Numbered from the stretch's first letter, positions 10,060 to 21,240 are shown. The stretch: DNA of 64,000 nucleotides from Ovis canadensis (GCF_042477335.2 NC_091250.1:61821384-61885383), one strand, 5' to 3'. Notes: generated by a model from the letters alone, not told the origin. Numbers and translations are program-made.

Positions 10060-10470
10060 ACAATAATAACCTTGCTGTTTTCCATCATCTCCCTCCCCAA
10101 CCCATTATACACCCAGCTGTCAGAAGACTCTTCCTAAAAACAGCTCCAACCCCTTCACTGCCCAGATTGGAAATCTTTCATGACTCTTCCAGTATCAACC
10201 CAATAAATAAAGTTTAGACTCTCCAGCTTGGCTTTTAAATTTTTTCAGATTTAGCTCCTCTTGCTCCCTCCCAAGAAAGCCTCTGTCTTACTTAAACTGG
10301 ATGAGTCACTAACTGCCCCCTAACTTTTCATACCTGTCCTTTCGTTACACTGTTTTCCCTGCCCTGAATGCACTGTCCTCTTTATTCCTTTCTGTCAAAA
10401 TTCTGTCCATCCTTCAGAGCTCCATTTTACTTTCACCTCACTCATGAAGGCTTTCTGAATCACCTATTTT
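10060..10470 (+). repeat. L2 LINE 3' region
   Basis: It carries the L2 3' sequence order: a CAGAAGACTCTTCC/CCCCTTCACTGCCC block, an AATAAAGTTTAGACTC block, and a CCATCCTTCAGAGCTCCATT block with CATGAAGGCTTTCTGAATCA. Divergence is typical of L2. Confidence 0.75.
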
Positions 10471-10532
10471 AAATTAAAATAATTTAAATTAAAATAATAA
10501 TTTAAATAATAATAATTTAAATTTCTGTCTGA
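10471..10532. repeat. AT-rich low-complexity tract
   Basis: Irregular reiteration of AAATTAAAATAAT and related units. Confidence 0.9.
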
Positions 10533-11829
10533 ATTTCCACAGGATATTTAAGTATCTCACATAATATAGGTCACCTTGTATTTTATAGTAGTACTCTTAG
10601 TATAACAGCCTTAACCCTTTTAATACAAAGCAGAAATTAAATACATTCAAGTACTGGCTTTGGTATGAACCCTTAAAATAACTGAGAGTTACATAGACTC
10701 CTTTCTTCATAACTTACATATAAAATACCAACGTTTTGGGTGCTAACACCCAAACACTCTGGCTACAAATGATTAAATAGGGCTCTGTGCTTGAGCCAAA
10801 AAAATAAAAAATAAAAATCTATTTTCTAGGCAGGATCTCCTTCTAGGAATGTTTGAATGTGAGCCACATAGAAAGAGAATAGTTGGAAGAAACAGGGTTT
10901 GAGAGAACCAAGAGATGCCAATAAGCAGGTATCTTGGAGCAGAAGTCGTGAGGAAATAAGAAGTGTGAAGTTGAGTGGAGAGCAAAGGAGGCAAGAAGTC
11001 AGAAGCAGTTGTAGATGCAGTCTAAGCCCAGTAGAAGAGACAAACGAAGAGCCGAGCCACAAGAGAGGAGCCGCCAGGTTACTGCTGGGACCTAAGACGC
11101 TGAGACGTCCTGAACAGCCTTCCAGATCTCCACTGGGTGGGCTATCTCTGTGCTTTCTCGCAAGCTCAACACCCGTACAGCAAACCCCCATCACCTCGAG
11201 CAAATGAGTAAATATTTGTCCTTAACAGTCCAGAAGCACCTCCCATTGTACACGAAACGTGAAATAGTTCTCGGTGCCTCTGCTTTCTCTGTGGGGACAG
11301 GTTTGGTTGTCTCCATCTTGCCACACAGCACATCAGTGAAATGCATAAATGTTCTGGCTTTTTACACTGTCCGGACAGTAAATGCCTTGTTTTTGAGACC
11401 TGATTTCTTCCATCCTGACCTTGGCATTTTATTGCCTGATACTATCTTATATCAAGATACAAGATAGTAAAATTCTTGTATTCTGGCTCAGCCCTTTCTC
11501 TCCTAATGGCCTTAACTCAATAGGTAACTCAAGACCATTATCTTAAGTTTATAGATGAGGTAGCTGGGGCATGGATGATTGAAGCCTGGCAAGGGTACTG
11601 TGCTTTAGAAGCAAGAATATAATTTAGAATTCCTGAGTGTCTTAGCTATTATTCTCCCCAGCCCCTATGTGATTAGACTGAGATGAATGAACATGAAATG
11701 AAGGAAAAAAAAAAAAATCTACCATCTTCAAAAGTGGCTAGTAACAGAAGCAGCAATTTAACAAAATGATTGACTTCCTTCTGGGATCCCTCTCAACACC
11801 TCCAGAAAATGATAGATTTCAACACTTAC
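10533..11829. other. Unassigned; presumed intron continuing to the 11830 exon
   Basis: Opposed open frames (10899-11207 plus, 10826-11203 minus) overlap almost completely and show no supporting features. A weak MIR-like stretch lies near 11510-11600. A 13-base A run is at 11705-11717. Confidence 0.4.
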
Positions 11830-12022
11830 CTGAAGCATCAGGCTCCACGGGCATAAGCAAAGATTTAATCTGATAATGCGTGGATCTGAAGCCAGCTGGC
11901 TGCCCTGCTTCTTCACCTCTGAATTTCACTTCATCAACGAATTTTCTCTTGCCAAATGCTTCTCTGTGCACTGTCAATAACTTAAGAGCCAAGTTGGCAG
12001 AGACAGGTTTGTGCCCAAATAA
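11830..12022 (-). CDS. Candidate internal coding exon of an unrecognised gene
   Basis: On the minus strand an acceptor (CATTCTGGGCTTTCAG) ends at 12023, and a consensus donor follows the exon (CTTCAG then GTAAGTGTTG). The exon is 193 bp: 64 codons plus one base. Only one frame is open; the other two stop within the exon. The peptide starts LFGHKPVSANLALKLL, is rich in Lys, Arg and Glu in its middle (AFGKRKFVDEVKFRGEE) and ends near LLMPVEPDAS. No membrane segment or known domain is visible. The one-base overhang (G) fits the acceptor phase of the exon at 6612-6712. The reading frame begins with the first exon base, so the preceding exon should end in phase 0; I could not locate it. The sequence belongs to no repeat family I recognise. 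Confidence 0.55.
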
Positions 12023-12097
12023 CTGAAAGCCCAGAATGGAGCAAACTGGCAAGAGAATTCATGCTCAAGATGAACATAAGAGGTCAATCCATCCATC

Positions 12098-12205
12098 ATC
12101 TTGATTCTAGAGAAGAGTAAACTGAGTCTCAAAGGCACTAAGTAAGCTGTCATGACCACCCAGGAAGCAGAAGATCAGAGCTTCAAACCCATGTTATTTA
12201 ACTTC
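12098..12205 (-). repeat. MIR SINE fragment
   Basis: Reversed MIR core: GAGAAGAGTAAACTGAGTCTC, then ACCACCCAGGAAGCAGAAGA and CAGAGCTTCAAACCCATG. Confidence 0.65.
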
Positions 12206-13041
12206 TTACACCACCCTTGTCTACCCCTGCAAAATTTTTCCTTTTACATCCTGCTTTTGGGAGAAAGTTGGATGTTGCCTTCATTTCAATTTTCAGCCAG
12301 ACATTTAAATTCTGAAAACTTTAGTCTTGGCTAAAATTTTTAAAAAAATAAAATAAAACAATTATTCAGAGTTCACATAGACATTGTAATGTGCTGAGCT
12401 CAGTAATCTTTTGAATAATCAATTAGCATTCAAATCAGACAATAGAGCTGCACAGTACCCTTCAAATAAATGTAACCTCATACACCCCAGATACAAGTAA
12501 GACTACATAAGAGATCCCTACGTTGCCTGGAACTTAATAAAATTGCCTTTTATTATCTCCTGGTCTCCCTTTTTTCTTTCCTAGGTAATAAAACCACTCT
12601 TTCCTGACAGAAATCCATTCTATTGTTACCTTAAGGCTCCTCATGTGGCTAATCAAGTCACTCCCTTCCTCTAGACACAATGACTGGTTCAGGCATAAAC
12701 TTTGGCTTGAGCAAGGCCAATTGGAACTGTTCCTGAAATTTGTTATGTGAATATGTTTATGGATTATTAGAAGGATGCAGCTCCAACCTTTCAGTATCCA
12801 TAATTTCAGAGCACCAAAGGCCCATTTAAACAGATTATTGTAGATAAGCAGAGCCAAGAGATGGAGAGAAATAGAGAGCCAATGAATTATCCCCATTAAG
12901 TCAAATTTTGGCTACAAGCAATCAAAATGATCCTACCAGATACAATACAGGATCCAGCATCTTTGTAAGAATTGGTCAGTGGCTCAAATGTTTCTGAGAG
13001 GGAAGAGAGTGACAATAAAAATATGGGTATTGCAGGTTCAT
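12206..13041. other. Unassigned, with an old repeat-like core
   Basis: A stretch around 12640-12760 (CAATGACTGGTTCAGGCATA, then GCAAGGCCAATTGGAACTG) resembles old mammalian repeats built around a GGCCAATCAG-type motif. It contains a 120-codon minus-strand open frame (12534-12896) without other coding support. Confidence 0.4.
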
Positions 13042-13051
13042 GTAGGGTGGC

Positions 13052-13334
13052 TGCTGCTGCTACTGCTAAGTCACTTCAGTCGTGTCCAACTCTGCGACCC
13101 CATAGATGGCAGCCCACCAGGCTCCTCTGTCCCTGGGATTCTCCAGGCAAGAACACTGGAGTTGGCTGCCATGTCCTTCTCCAATGCATGAAAGTAAAAA
13201 GTGAAAAGTGAAATTGAAGTCACTCAGTCGTGTCCGATTATTCTCGACCCCATGGACTGCAGCCTAGCAGGCTCCTCTGTCCATGGGATTTTCCAGGCAA
13301 GAGTACTGGAGTGGGTTGCCATTGCCCTCTCCAA
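13052..13334 (-). repeat. Bov-A2 SINE (two Bov-A units)
   Basis: A GCTGCTGCTACTGCT start leads into the first reversed Bov-A unit (to about 13185), a GAAAGTAAAAAGTGAAAAGTG linker, and a second Bov-A unit ending CATTGCCCTCTCCAA. A target duplication GTAGGGTGGC / GTAGGGTAGC flanks it at 13042-13051 and 13335-13344. Confidence 0.95.
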
Positions 13335-13504
13335 GTAGGGTAGCATCTAGAGTAAACTCATTAATTTCATGTTGAGGTTTTTATTGGGGGGGTCGGGGGG
13401 AGAAGAATTTAGTAACCAAACAAGAGAAATGTAAGAAGATAGTAAAATATGCAGAGATAGCCATCATTAATATTTTGGTATACATATGAATTAGCAGGAT
13501 ATAT

Positions 13505-13701
13505 CAGGGGTTGTAAAGTTTTTGCTATAAAGGTCCAGTTTGCAAATATTTTAAGCTTTGTGAGCCATATGGCCTCTGTTGCACCGTGCCAGTACAGCCA
13601 AAGACAACACAAAAATGAATGGGGATGACTGTGTTCCAATAATTAATAAAACCAGGTGGTGGGCCAGCTTTGACATGCAAGCCATAGCTTCCTGACCCCT
13701 G
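13505..13701. mobile_element. hAT-Charlie type non-autonomous DNA transposon
   Basis: Short terminal inverted repeats are visible (CAGGGGTTG at the left, CTGACCCCTG at the right). Between them are the familiar TAAAGGTCCAGTTTGCAAAT, GAGCCATATGGCCTCTGTTG and GGGGATGACTGTGTTCCAAT blocks of the MER1/Charlie group. No transposase remains. An 8-bp target duplication is no longer recognisable. Confidence 0.85.
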
Positions 13702-13799
13702 GAATACAGGCTCAAGTGCTCTAACAAGTATACTGACAAAAATAAACTAGCAAAGCATTCTTTTCTCAGGAAAATTTGGGCATAAAACGTCCAGGGCAT

Positions 13800-14140
13800 A
13801 AACCATTCAGGACAACTACAAGGTTCAGAGAACCAGACTCTGTCTGTCTTGCTCTGCCACCCTTAGGATGTTGCCCTCATATATAGTGTCTGAGATAGCT
13901 TACTACCAGGTCCATGCCCCACCGAGCAGGAAGGGAGACAGAGGGCAAGGAAAAGGGAAAAGGAAAAGTGCGTTTCTTCCCTTTAAGGGTGCCAGGGTGA
14001 AACTGCACCCATAACTCCCAGTCATACCCCACTGGCCAGAACTTGGTCACGTGACCACATCAAACTGCAATGCAGGCTGGGAAATGTAGGCTATATTCTG
14101 GGCAGCAAGTGGGTAGTTAAGCATTAGGGTTTGTTTGTTT
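13800..14140 (+). repeat. Ancient mammalian interspersed repeat, family not assigned
   Basis: CCCCACTGGCCAGAACTTGG, GTCACGTGACCACATC and GGCTGGGAAATGTAGGCTAT form a pattern I know from old medium-reiterated mammalian repeats. The same family seems to recur at about 59850-60130. Confidence 0.55.
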
Positions 14141-14705
14141 GTTTTTATAGAAAAAGAGAATAGATATTAGAGGACAAATAGCTGCCTCTGCCACAGCTTT
14201 CTTCCTTTCTCTTTAATGCATACATGCATGTTAGGGCAGCCTTCTCAGCCCTCTGCTCCATCTCACAGCTTGGGAAGAAACTCAGGAAAAAAAGGAGTGA
14301 CTGGGACAGGTGGCTTCATTGTCAAATTAGGAAAATAGGGTTTTAACATTTTATTTATTTATTTTAATTGGAAGATAATTACTTTACAATATTGTAGTGC
14401 CTTTTGCCATACAGAGACACAAATCAGCCACTGGTGTACACGTGTCCCCCATCCTGAACCTCCTCCCACTTCCCTCCCATCCCTTTCCTCAGGGTCCTCC
14501 CAGTGCACCAGCCCTGAGCGCCCTGTCTCATGCATTGAACCTGGACTGGCGATCTATTTCATATATGGTAATATACATGTTTCAATGCTATCCTCTCAAA
14601 TCATCCCACCCTCACCTTCTCCCACAGAGTCCAAAAGTCTGTTCTTTATCTCTGTGTATCTTTTGCTATCTCAAATATAGGGTCATTGTTACCATCTTTC
14701 TAAAT

Positions 14706-14707
14706 TA

Positions 14708-14746
<39 letters not shown>
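14706..14746. repeat. (TA)n microsatellite
   Basis: About 20 TA dinucleotides interrupted by one TACA, inside the L1 3' UTR. Confidence 0.97.
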
Positions 14747-14835
14747 GCGTTAATTCACTGTATTGGTGTTTTTCTTTCTGGCTTACTTCACTCTGTATAA
14801 TAGGCTGCAGTTTCATCCACTTCATTAGAACTGAT

Positions 14836-16016
14836 TCAAATGCATTCTTTGTAATAACTGAGTAATATTCCATTGTGTATATGTACCAGTTTTCTTATCC
14901 ATTCATCTGCCAATGGACATCTAGGTTGCTTCCATGTCCTGTCTATTATAAACAGTGCTGCAATGAACATTGGGGTACATGTGTATCTTTCAATTCTGGT
15001 TTCCTTGGTGTGAATGCCCAGCAATGGGGTTGCTGGGTTGTGTGGCAATTCTATTTCCAGTTTTTTAAGGAATCTCCACACTGTTCTCCATAGTGGCTGT
15101 ACTAGTTTGCATTCCCACCAACAGTGTAAGAGGCTTCCCTTTTCTCCACACCCTCTCCAGCATTTATTGTTGGTGGACTTTTTGATAGCAGCCATTCTGA
15201 CCAGCATGAGATGGTACCTCATTGTGATTTTCATTTGCATTTCTCTGATAATGAGTGATGTTGAGCAACTTTTCATGTGTTAGCTATCTGTGTATCTTTA
15301 TCTGTGTTAGCTATCTGTATGTCTTCTTCAGAGAAATGTCAGTTTAGTTCTTTGGCCCATTTTTTGATTGGGTCATTTATTTTTCTGGAATTGAGCTGCA
15401 GGAGCTGCTTGTATATTTTGAGATTAATTCTTTGTCAGTGCTTTGTTTGCTATTATTTTCTCCCCTTCTGAGGGCTGTCTTTTCACCTCGCTTAGTTTCC
15501 TTCATTGTGCAAAAGTTTTTAAGTTTAATTAGGTCCCATTTGTTTATTTTTGATTTTATTTCCATTACTCTGGGAGGTAGGTAATAGAGGATCCTGCTGT
15601 GATTAATGTCAGAGAGTGTTTTGCCTATGTTTTCCTCTAGGAGTTTTATAGTTTCTGGGCTTACATTTAGATCTTTAATCCATTTTGAGTTTACTTTTGT
15701 GTATGGTGTTAGAAAGTATTCTAGTTTCATTCTTTTACAAGTGGTTGACCAGTTTTCCCAGCACCACTTGTTAAAGAGATTGTCTTTTCCCCATTGTATA
15801 TTCTTGCCTCCTTTGTCAAAGATAAGGTGTCCATAGGTGCATGGATTTATCCCTGGGCTTTCTATTTTGTTTCATTGATCTATGTTTCTCTTTGTGCCAG
15901 TACCATGCTGTCTTGATGACTGTGGCTTTGTAGTATAGTCTGAAGTCAGGCAGATTGATTCCTTCAGTTCCATTCTTCCTTCTCAAGATTGTTTTGTTTT
16001 TTGTATTTCCATACAA
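14836..16016 (-). pseudogene. L1 ORF2p C-terminal remnant
   Basis: Three consecutive open pieces on the minus strand encode the end of L1 ORF2p: 16016-15816 ([19 protein letters not shown]), 15730-15377 ([34 protein letters not shown]) and 15276-14836 (the Cys-rich part with [15 protein letters not shown], ending SYYKECI-type). Frameshifts and stops separate the pieces. The endonuclease and the RT catalytic core are missing through truncation. Confidence 0.92.
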
Positions 16017-16018
16017 AT

Positions 16019-17129
16019 TGTGAAATTATAAAATAGGTTTTGTGATATAATTCAGAGTCAGAAGGTAGATGAATGCCCTTTAAGGATAGTAAATTAAAGC
16101 TATATTATCAGGAGTGACATGACTGTCTTGTCTAAATTTAATATTTTTCAACAAGAGACTAGTCTTAGCAATGAAGAATATATATACATAGAACAAAGTC
16201 GAGTGTTGGGAGGATTAGGAAACACCCCCATCCCTTCTACCTTGGGACTCTCAGTTCAAGTCTCTCCACCAGCACCAGAAATAATAGTCTAGATTATGCC
16301 TTTGGCTTGCAAGCAGATTTCAAAAGCTGAACAATTGCAAGACACAAAAGAGGATATGGAACTTGGTGAATAATACTGAAAGAAGCACAGAACATCCCAG
16401 AAAATGGGATTGGGTAAGCAAGCCAGGACTGAGTTTGAGAGGGAAGAGTTAAAGAGAGAGAAAATAAAGAAAAAGAAACAGGAGCATTAGAACAAGACAG
16501 AGCATCTGTAAGGTGGCACGATCTGGAGCCCCCACGTGAGGCATCCTGAGGTCTGGTCAGTGAATACCCCTCACCTGATTTGCAGAGATGGCAATGGAAC
16601 CAGCCTGGTCAAGTGGTTGATTTTTCCACATCCACAGCTCAGGAAAATTTTAATGTATCTTCACAATGTCTGAATAAAAGTTTGCTAAAACTTTCTCCTG
16701 TGAGACAGGCTTTCATGTGTGAAAAAAGGAAGCCAAAGTGCTATCTGAAAGAGAGAAAAAAATAATCCCTTCTCCCTTGTTACCAGCAAGCACCCTCTAT
16801 GAGGATTAAAGGGTGACTGAGGATTCCACCCATGATCGCAAAACAACTGGAGGGGCAAAATGACAGAACTCCGCGTGCCCTTCCCCCAGGGCAAGGACAG
16901 TGGCATGCCTGTTTTGTATGGAATGTCTCACATAGTACGTGTGTATACAAATAGATCATTGCCTGTATGCTTCAATCCCACTTCCAGGCTTTAAAATCCA
17001 CAAAGAATTAGTGCTTTGTGTATCCATCTTTGCATTCCTGAAGAAGCAAGCACCAGCTTTTCCATATGTGCTGGTTCTTTGAATGACAAAGGTCATCTAA
17101 TGTGCAATTTCTTTAAAAAAAAAAAAAAA
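16019..17129. other. Unassigned sequence
   Basis: No family recognised. Purine-rich patches occur near 16440-16480 (GAGAGAAAATAAAGAAAAAG), and a 17-base A run is at 17115-17131. Short open frames at 16580-16765 (plus) and 16685-16906 (minus) overlap and lack support. Confidence 0.45.
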
Positions 17130-17131
17130 AC

Positions 17132-17475
17132 TATTAAGCACCTATGGAGAGCCAGACACTAGTATCTGAGATACGAAGATGGAAATCCACAGTCCCTGTT
17201 ATAAACACTTTTAGCCTAGGAAGCAGATGGACGCTGAAGGGGACATCTGTTGTTTTCTGGCTTCCAGCCCTCGACCCCAACTTCCTCTGAGCAGATCCCT
17301 CCCTCTTTTGGGAAATCCCTGATGCTGTGTTTGGGATGGGCAGTACTCTCTCACACCAGAAAGCCAAAGTTGCTAGACACTCTTCTCCCCTTTTCAGTCC
17401 TGGCATAGCCACAGGGTGGGCACATGAATAGGCCCAGCCAATCAGATACTCTTCCGGGATATGGACTCTCAATAG
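17132..17475. repeat. Ancient repeat, family uncertain
   Basis: AAGCACCTATGGAGAGCCAG with CACAGTCCCTGTTATAAAC resembles the L2-like CAGGCACTGTGCTAGG repeat. It is followed by GGCCCAGCCAATCAGATACT, typical of another old repeat group. A 112-codon minus-strand open frame here (17134-17472) is therefore probably not a gene. Confidence 0.45.
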
Positions 17476-18205
17476 TGTTGTAAGAACTTTGGGTATGGTT
17501 GGAGGTTATAATTGACATGATGTTGGTGGCAGATCCTCTGATTCCTGCCCATTTCCCAACCCCAATACCATTCCAATAAGTTTATTTCTTCCCCTTAACA
17601 TTTCCAGAGTTGGTCTTGTGGCTAAAAACCAAATCCCTTGCTAATGCAGAAATGCTGATCTTTTGAATACAAAGATGAGAAACCTACTCAAACCATCTCA
17701 AAAAAAGTGGAGTTTATTGTAGGAACACAGCAAACAATATGGGAAATGGAGGCGCCGAAATGTAAGTCCAGACACCCCTAAGGGAGAGTCTTCATGACTA
17801 TCCTAACCTTAAAGGATACTTCTGGGTTTGATTAACCACCCTGGTACATGCTCTTAAGAAACTTACAGTCCAATGAAGGAAATATATGATTGTAAACTGA
17901 TGAGCAAAATATTGTAGTTCATGAAAGAATGAAGAAAGTATATTTACCAGGGACCCAAGATGATTCTAGGACTCTTGGCCCAAGAGTTGCTATTGACATG
18001 ACTACTAGCCCCAGAATGTTAACATCTTTCAGTCCCACCACCGAGGGATTCTGGGGTCCCTCTAACACAACTTCTCTCTGCCTTATAGATTTTGCTTCTT
18101 CAGAGTTCCCAACGCCTCATAATTTAAGCTTTTATATCATAGCTTCTCCAGGGTCACAGATTGAATTTCCTGAGGGGGGAAAAAAAAAAAAAAACCCAGA
18201 TGGAG
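17476..18205. other. Unassigned sequence
   Basis: A 101-codon plus-strand frame (17929-18234) runs into the downstream SINE and is not credible as a gene. A G-then-A run (GGGGGG then about 14 A) lies at 18175-18194. Confidence 0.4.
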
Positions 18206-18207
18206 AT

Positions 18208-18426
18208 GAGCAGTTGCTGTTGTTTAGTCACTAAGTCGTCTCCAACTCTTTGTGACCCTATGGATTGTAGCCCACTAGGCTCCACTGTCCATAAGATTTC
18301 CCAGGCACGAATCCTGGAGTGGGTTGCCATTTCCTTCTCCAGGGCATCTTCCTATCCAAGGGGTCGAACCAGCATCTGCTGTACTGGCAGGTAGGTTCTT
18401 TACCACTGAGCCACCAGGGAAGGCAT
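18208..18426 (-). repeat. Bov-tA SINE
   Basis: TTGCTGTTGTTTAGTCACTA at the left, reversed Bov-A unit, GGGGTCGAACC box B complement, and ACTGAGCCACCAGGGAAGGC at the right. Confidence 0.94.
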
Positions 18427-19075
18427 GGAGATTAGCAGACAAGAAGTTTATTACGGAATGTTTCTGGGATGCCCACCTGTGGGAGGGAGAATAAGAGGAT
18501 GGAAAGGGTGAGGAGAGAAGTCAAATTGCAGTGCAATCTTGACTTACGTGACCAGCTTGTCCTAATTTGCTGGGAACTTTCCAAGTTCTAGCCCTGAAAG
18601 GTCCATGTCCCTGGAACTCTCTCTATCTCAGGCAAAACAGCACGTTTGGTCACCCTAGTATTGATGAAGCCCTCAGCCAACTATACAGGTCACTCTGAAG
18701 CTGAGATTGTACTTCAAAATTTTCCCATGAGGTTGACCCTGCTTCTGTGTCAACCAGTCATCAGATATTGACTTCCTTGGGAAGGATGTATGACCTTGGG
18801 TTAAGAGCTGGAGGGCGAGGGAGAGAACCCTTCAATAGAGACAATTTCCAAAGAGAGCTAAGAAGTAAGGACTGTCTACTGGCAGCACTCCCAGCAGCAA
18901 AGGGAAAAATCCTTCATTTCCAATGTGATCTGAGCAGCACATAACAGCATCCACTCCATCAGGTTCTCTGTGTGTCATGATCTTTCAGCTTGAGTTCCTA
19001 CTGCTCATTGCTAGAGTCTCACCCTCAAACCCCTGGCAGAATCTGATCTGAAATGGTCCACATCACAGGTCACTA
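18427..19075. other. Unassigned sequence
   Basis: No repeat or gene recognised. A 65-codon plus-strand frame (18747-18944) has no support. Confidence 0.45.
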
Positions 19076-19503
19076 TGGATCTATATATGGATGTGAGAGT
19101 TGGGCCATAAAGAAAGCTGAGCGCTGAAAATTGATGCTTTTGAACTGTGGTGTTGGAAAAGACTCTTGAGGGTCTTAGACTGCAAGGAGATCAAACCAGT
19201 CAATCCTAAAGGAAATCAGTCCTGAATATTTGTTGGAAGGACTCATGCTGAAGCTCCAGTACTATGGCCACCTGATGCAAAGAACTGACTCGTTAGAAAA
19301 GACCCTGATACTGGGAAAGATTGAAGGCAGGAGGAGAAGGGAACAACAGAGGATGAGATGGTTGGATGGCATCACCGACTCAGTGGACATGAGTTTGAGC
19401 AAACTCCTGGAGTTGGTGATAGACAGGGAAGCCTGGTGTACTGCAGTCCTTGGGGATGTGAAGAGTCAGACGTGACTGAGTGACTGAACTGCACTGAAGT
19501 GAA
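19076..19503 (+). repeat. BovB 3' end, diverged
   Basis: It starts at TATGGATGTGAGAGTTGG and runs to the terminus ACTGAGTGACTGAACTG. Several small deletions shift the frame, so this copy is older than those at 980 and 3752. Confidence 0.93.
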
Positions 19504-19820
19504 CAGGTCACTAACCACCTGGAGATGGGCTCCCCTTGTCCACTTTGTTATAGTTGGAAGCAGGATCATAGGTAGAAACATATCGTTGTAGACTCACCCC
19601 TTTGAAAGGGTCTGTGGGCAGGGCTGGAGGAAAGCCTGTTGTTGGGCATCCCAGTGAGACGACCATATTCCAGCAGACCATTTTAATCACTATAGTGGAT
19701 GGAGCATGTAAGTATATAAGATGGAGTATTTAAGTATCTAGTGGATGGAAGATACATATAAGTACTGGTTGTTTGCTGCTTAAACACCTAGGTCTCCTAG
19801 TAGAGCCCAGAAACATTCCT
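19504..19820. other. Unassigned sequence
   Basis: No gene recognised. Positions 19685-19760 contain repeated AAGTAT and GTGGATGGA words that look like a small degenerate local duplication. Confidence 0.4.
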
Positions 19821-19945
19821 CACAGTTGAATTAAGACTTGAAGGATGAGCAAGAAGCAGGGTTTTGCCCAGCAAAATCTTGGGTAGGTAGAGGAAGACAT
19901 TCTAAGCAGAGAGAATCATATGTACACAGAGGTGTGAGAGAAATC
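19821..19945 (+). repeat. Old L2-like fragment
   Basis: AAGACTTGAAGGATGAGCAA, AGAGGAAGACATTCTAAGCA and TGTACACAGAGGTGTGAGAG follow a widespread mammalian repeat with a TGAATGAGTAGG / GGGCATTCCAGGCAG layout. Confidence 0.5.
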
Positions 19946-20519
19946 TGAGTGGCCCTAAAGGGGTTGCCTTTCAGTCATCCCTGTACTTACTGCCTCTTAA
20001 CCAGGTGCCTAGGAGGCATTTTTGGCAGCTGCTTAAAGGGAAACATACCACTCACTGAATCATCTGGGGCACTCCCTGCTCCCACCTTTCGTGAGCTGGT
20101 GCCAGTGGATTCCTGGGCCAAGGCATGCCCCACCCTGATCCTGTTTGGCTTGTGTGCTCTGCCAGGATCCCTGCAAGAGGTGGCATGGCCTGGGGCCACT
20201 GCTGCCCTTCAGACAAGAGCAGGAGCCAGGTCAGTGCAAATACTGCTCTGTCCTCGTATGGCTAGGCTCCCACTGATGGCAGCTGGGCCTTGGGAAGGGT
20301 GGCAACAGGTGGGTTTAGTGGCCAGTTTGCCTCTGGAAGGCAGCTCTGCTGTTCCTGTTTCAGCGCTGAGAATGGCAGGACTCCCAGGAGAGGTGTGACG
20401 GCACCATCTACAGCTTCCAGAAGCACTAAAGCTTGCTGACTTCTAAAGCACCACATAAGTACAACAATGAAGAAGACACTTACAACAATGAAAAAGATAT
20501 CACCATCAGCAAGTTTGCA
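19946..20519. other. GC-rich unassigned stretch with a long stop-free plus-strand run
   Basis: A plus-strand frame stays open from 19949 to 20398 (about 149 codons), but its first 100 codons lack an ATG and it encodes no recognisable domain. GC content alone raises the chance of such runs. A candidate acceptor-like tract is not obvious. Confidence 0.35.
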
Positions 20520-20611
20520 AGAAAATAATAATAGCTAACATATATTGAGCACTTATTAAGTGCCAAACAATAGTTTATAGAAATGAATCCATACTGCCCC
20601 CATAAAAACCC
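20520..20611 (-). repeat. MIR SINE, left part of a split copy
   Basis: AATAGCTAACATATATTGAG, CACTTATTAAGTGCCAAAC is the reversed start of a MIR-family element. It is interrupted by the SINE at 20612-20802 and continues at 20803. Confidence 0.75.
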
Positions 20612-20802
20612 TCTAGTGAAAGTTGCTCAGTCGTGTCCGACTCTACAATTCCATAGACTTTACAGTCTGTGGAATTCTCCAAGCCAGAATACTGGAGTGG
20701 GTAGCCTTTCTCTTCTCCAGGGTATCTTCCCAACCCAGGGACTGAACCTAGGTCTCCCACATTGCAGGCAGATCCTTTACCAACTGAGCTACAAGGGAAG
20801 CT
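20612..20802 (-). repeat. Bov-tA SINE inserted in MIR
   Basis: Reversed Bov-A unit (GAAAGTTGCTCAGTCGTGTC), box B complement, and ACTGAGCTACAAGGGAAGCT at the right. Confidence 0.92.
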
Positions 20803-20903
20803 CTATATGCTATTATTGTTCCTATTTATCATGAAGAAATAGAGGCACAGAAGAGGTTAAGTAGCTCTGCCTGAAAGTACACATCTTGTAATTGAATTTT
20901 GGC
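20803..20903 (-). repeat. MIR SINE, right part of a split copy
   Basis: AGAAATAGAGGCACAGAAGA and GGTTAAGTAGCTCTGCCTGA continue the MIR core interrupted at 20611. Confidence 0.75.
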
Positions 20904-21012
20904 AACCCATATCAGTATTCTTCCCTGGAAAATCCCATGGACAGAGAAGCCTGGTGGACCACAGTCCATGGGGTCACAAAGAGCTGGACACAATGAGCGT
21001 GAGCATACCTTC
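20904..21012 (+). repeat. Bov-A unit (headless Bov-tA)
   Basis: CAACCCATATCAGTATTCTT, CATGGACAGAGAAGCCTGG and CATGGGGTCACAAAGAGCTG form one Bov-A unit without a tRNA-like head. Confidence 0.88.
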
Positions 21013-21063
21013 CATCTCAGTTATTCTATTAGCCAGTGTTCTGCTGACTTAGCTGCCATCTTA

Positions 21064-21240
21064 CAGGCATCCCTGGTGGCTCAGCTGATAAAGAATCTAC
21101 CTGCAATTCTGGAGACCGGAGTTCAATTCCTGGGTTGGGAAAATCCCTTGGAGAAGGATTAGGCTACCCACTCCAGAATTCTGGCTTGGAGAGTCGCAGT
21201 CAGATATGACTGAGCAACTTTCATTTTCACTTTTCACTTT
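21064..21240 (+). repeat. Bov-tA SINE
   Basis: CATCCCTGGTGGCTCAGCTG head, GGAGTTCAATTCC box B, a shortened Bov-A unit, and a TTCATTTTCACTTTTCACTT tail. Confidence 0.92.

Larger units (their letters stand above)
14343..16018 (-). repeat. L1 LINE (ruminant type), 5'-truncated
   Basis: The plus strand reads as the reverse complement of an L1 3' UTR (14343-14835) followed by the ORF2 C-terminal region, with an abrupt 5' break in the TTTCCATACAAATTGTGA region at about 16018. It contains a TA microsatellite at 14706-14746. The well-preserved ORF2 pieces make this one of the younger L1 copies here. Confidence 0.93.

Noticed and set aside
10826..11207. Opposed open frames of 102 and 125 codons
   Set aside because: They overlap almost completely on opposite strands, have no acceptor or donor that fits, and encode nothing familiar.
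17134..17472. 112-codon minus-strand frame
   Set aside because: The DNA shows old repeat motifs (GGCCCAGCCAATCAGATACT and others), so coding is unlikely.
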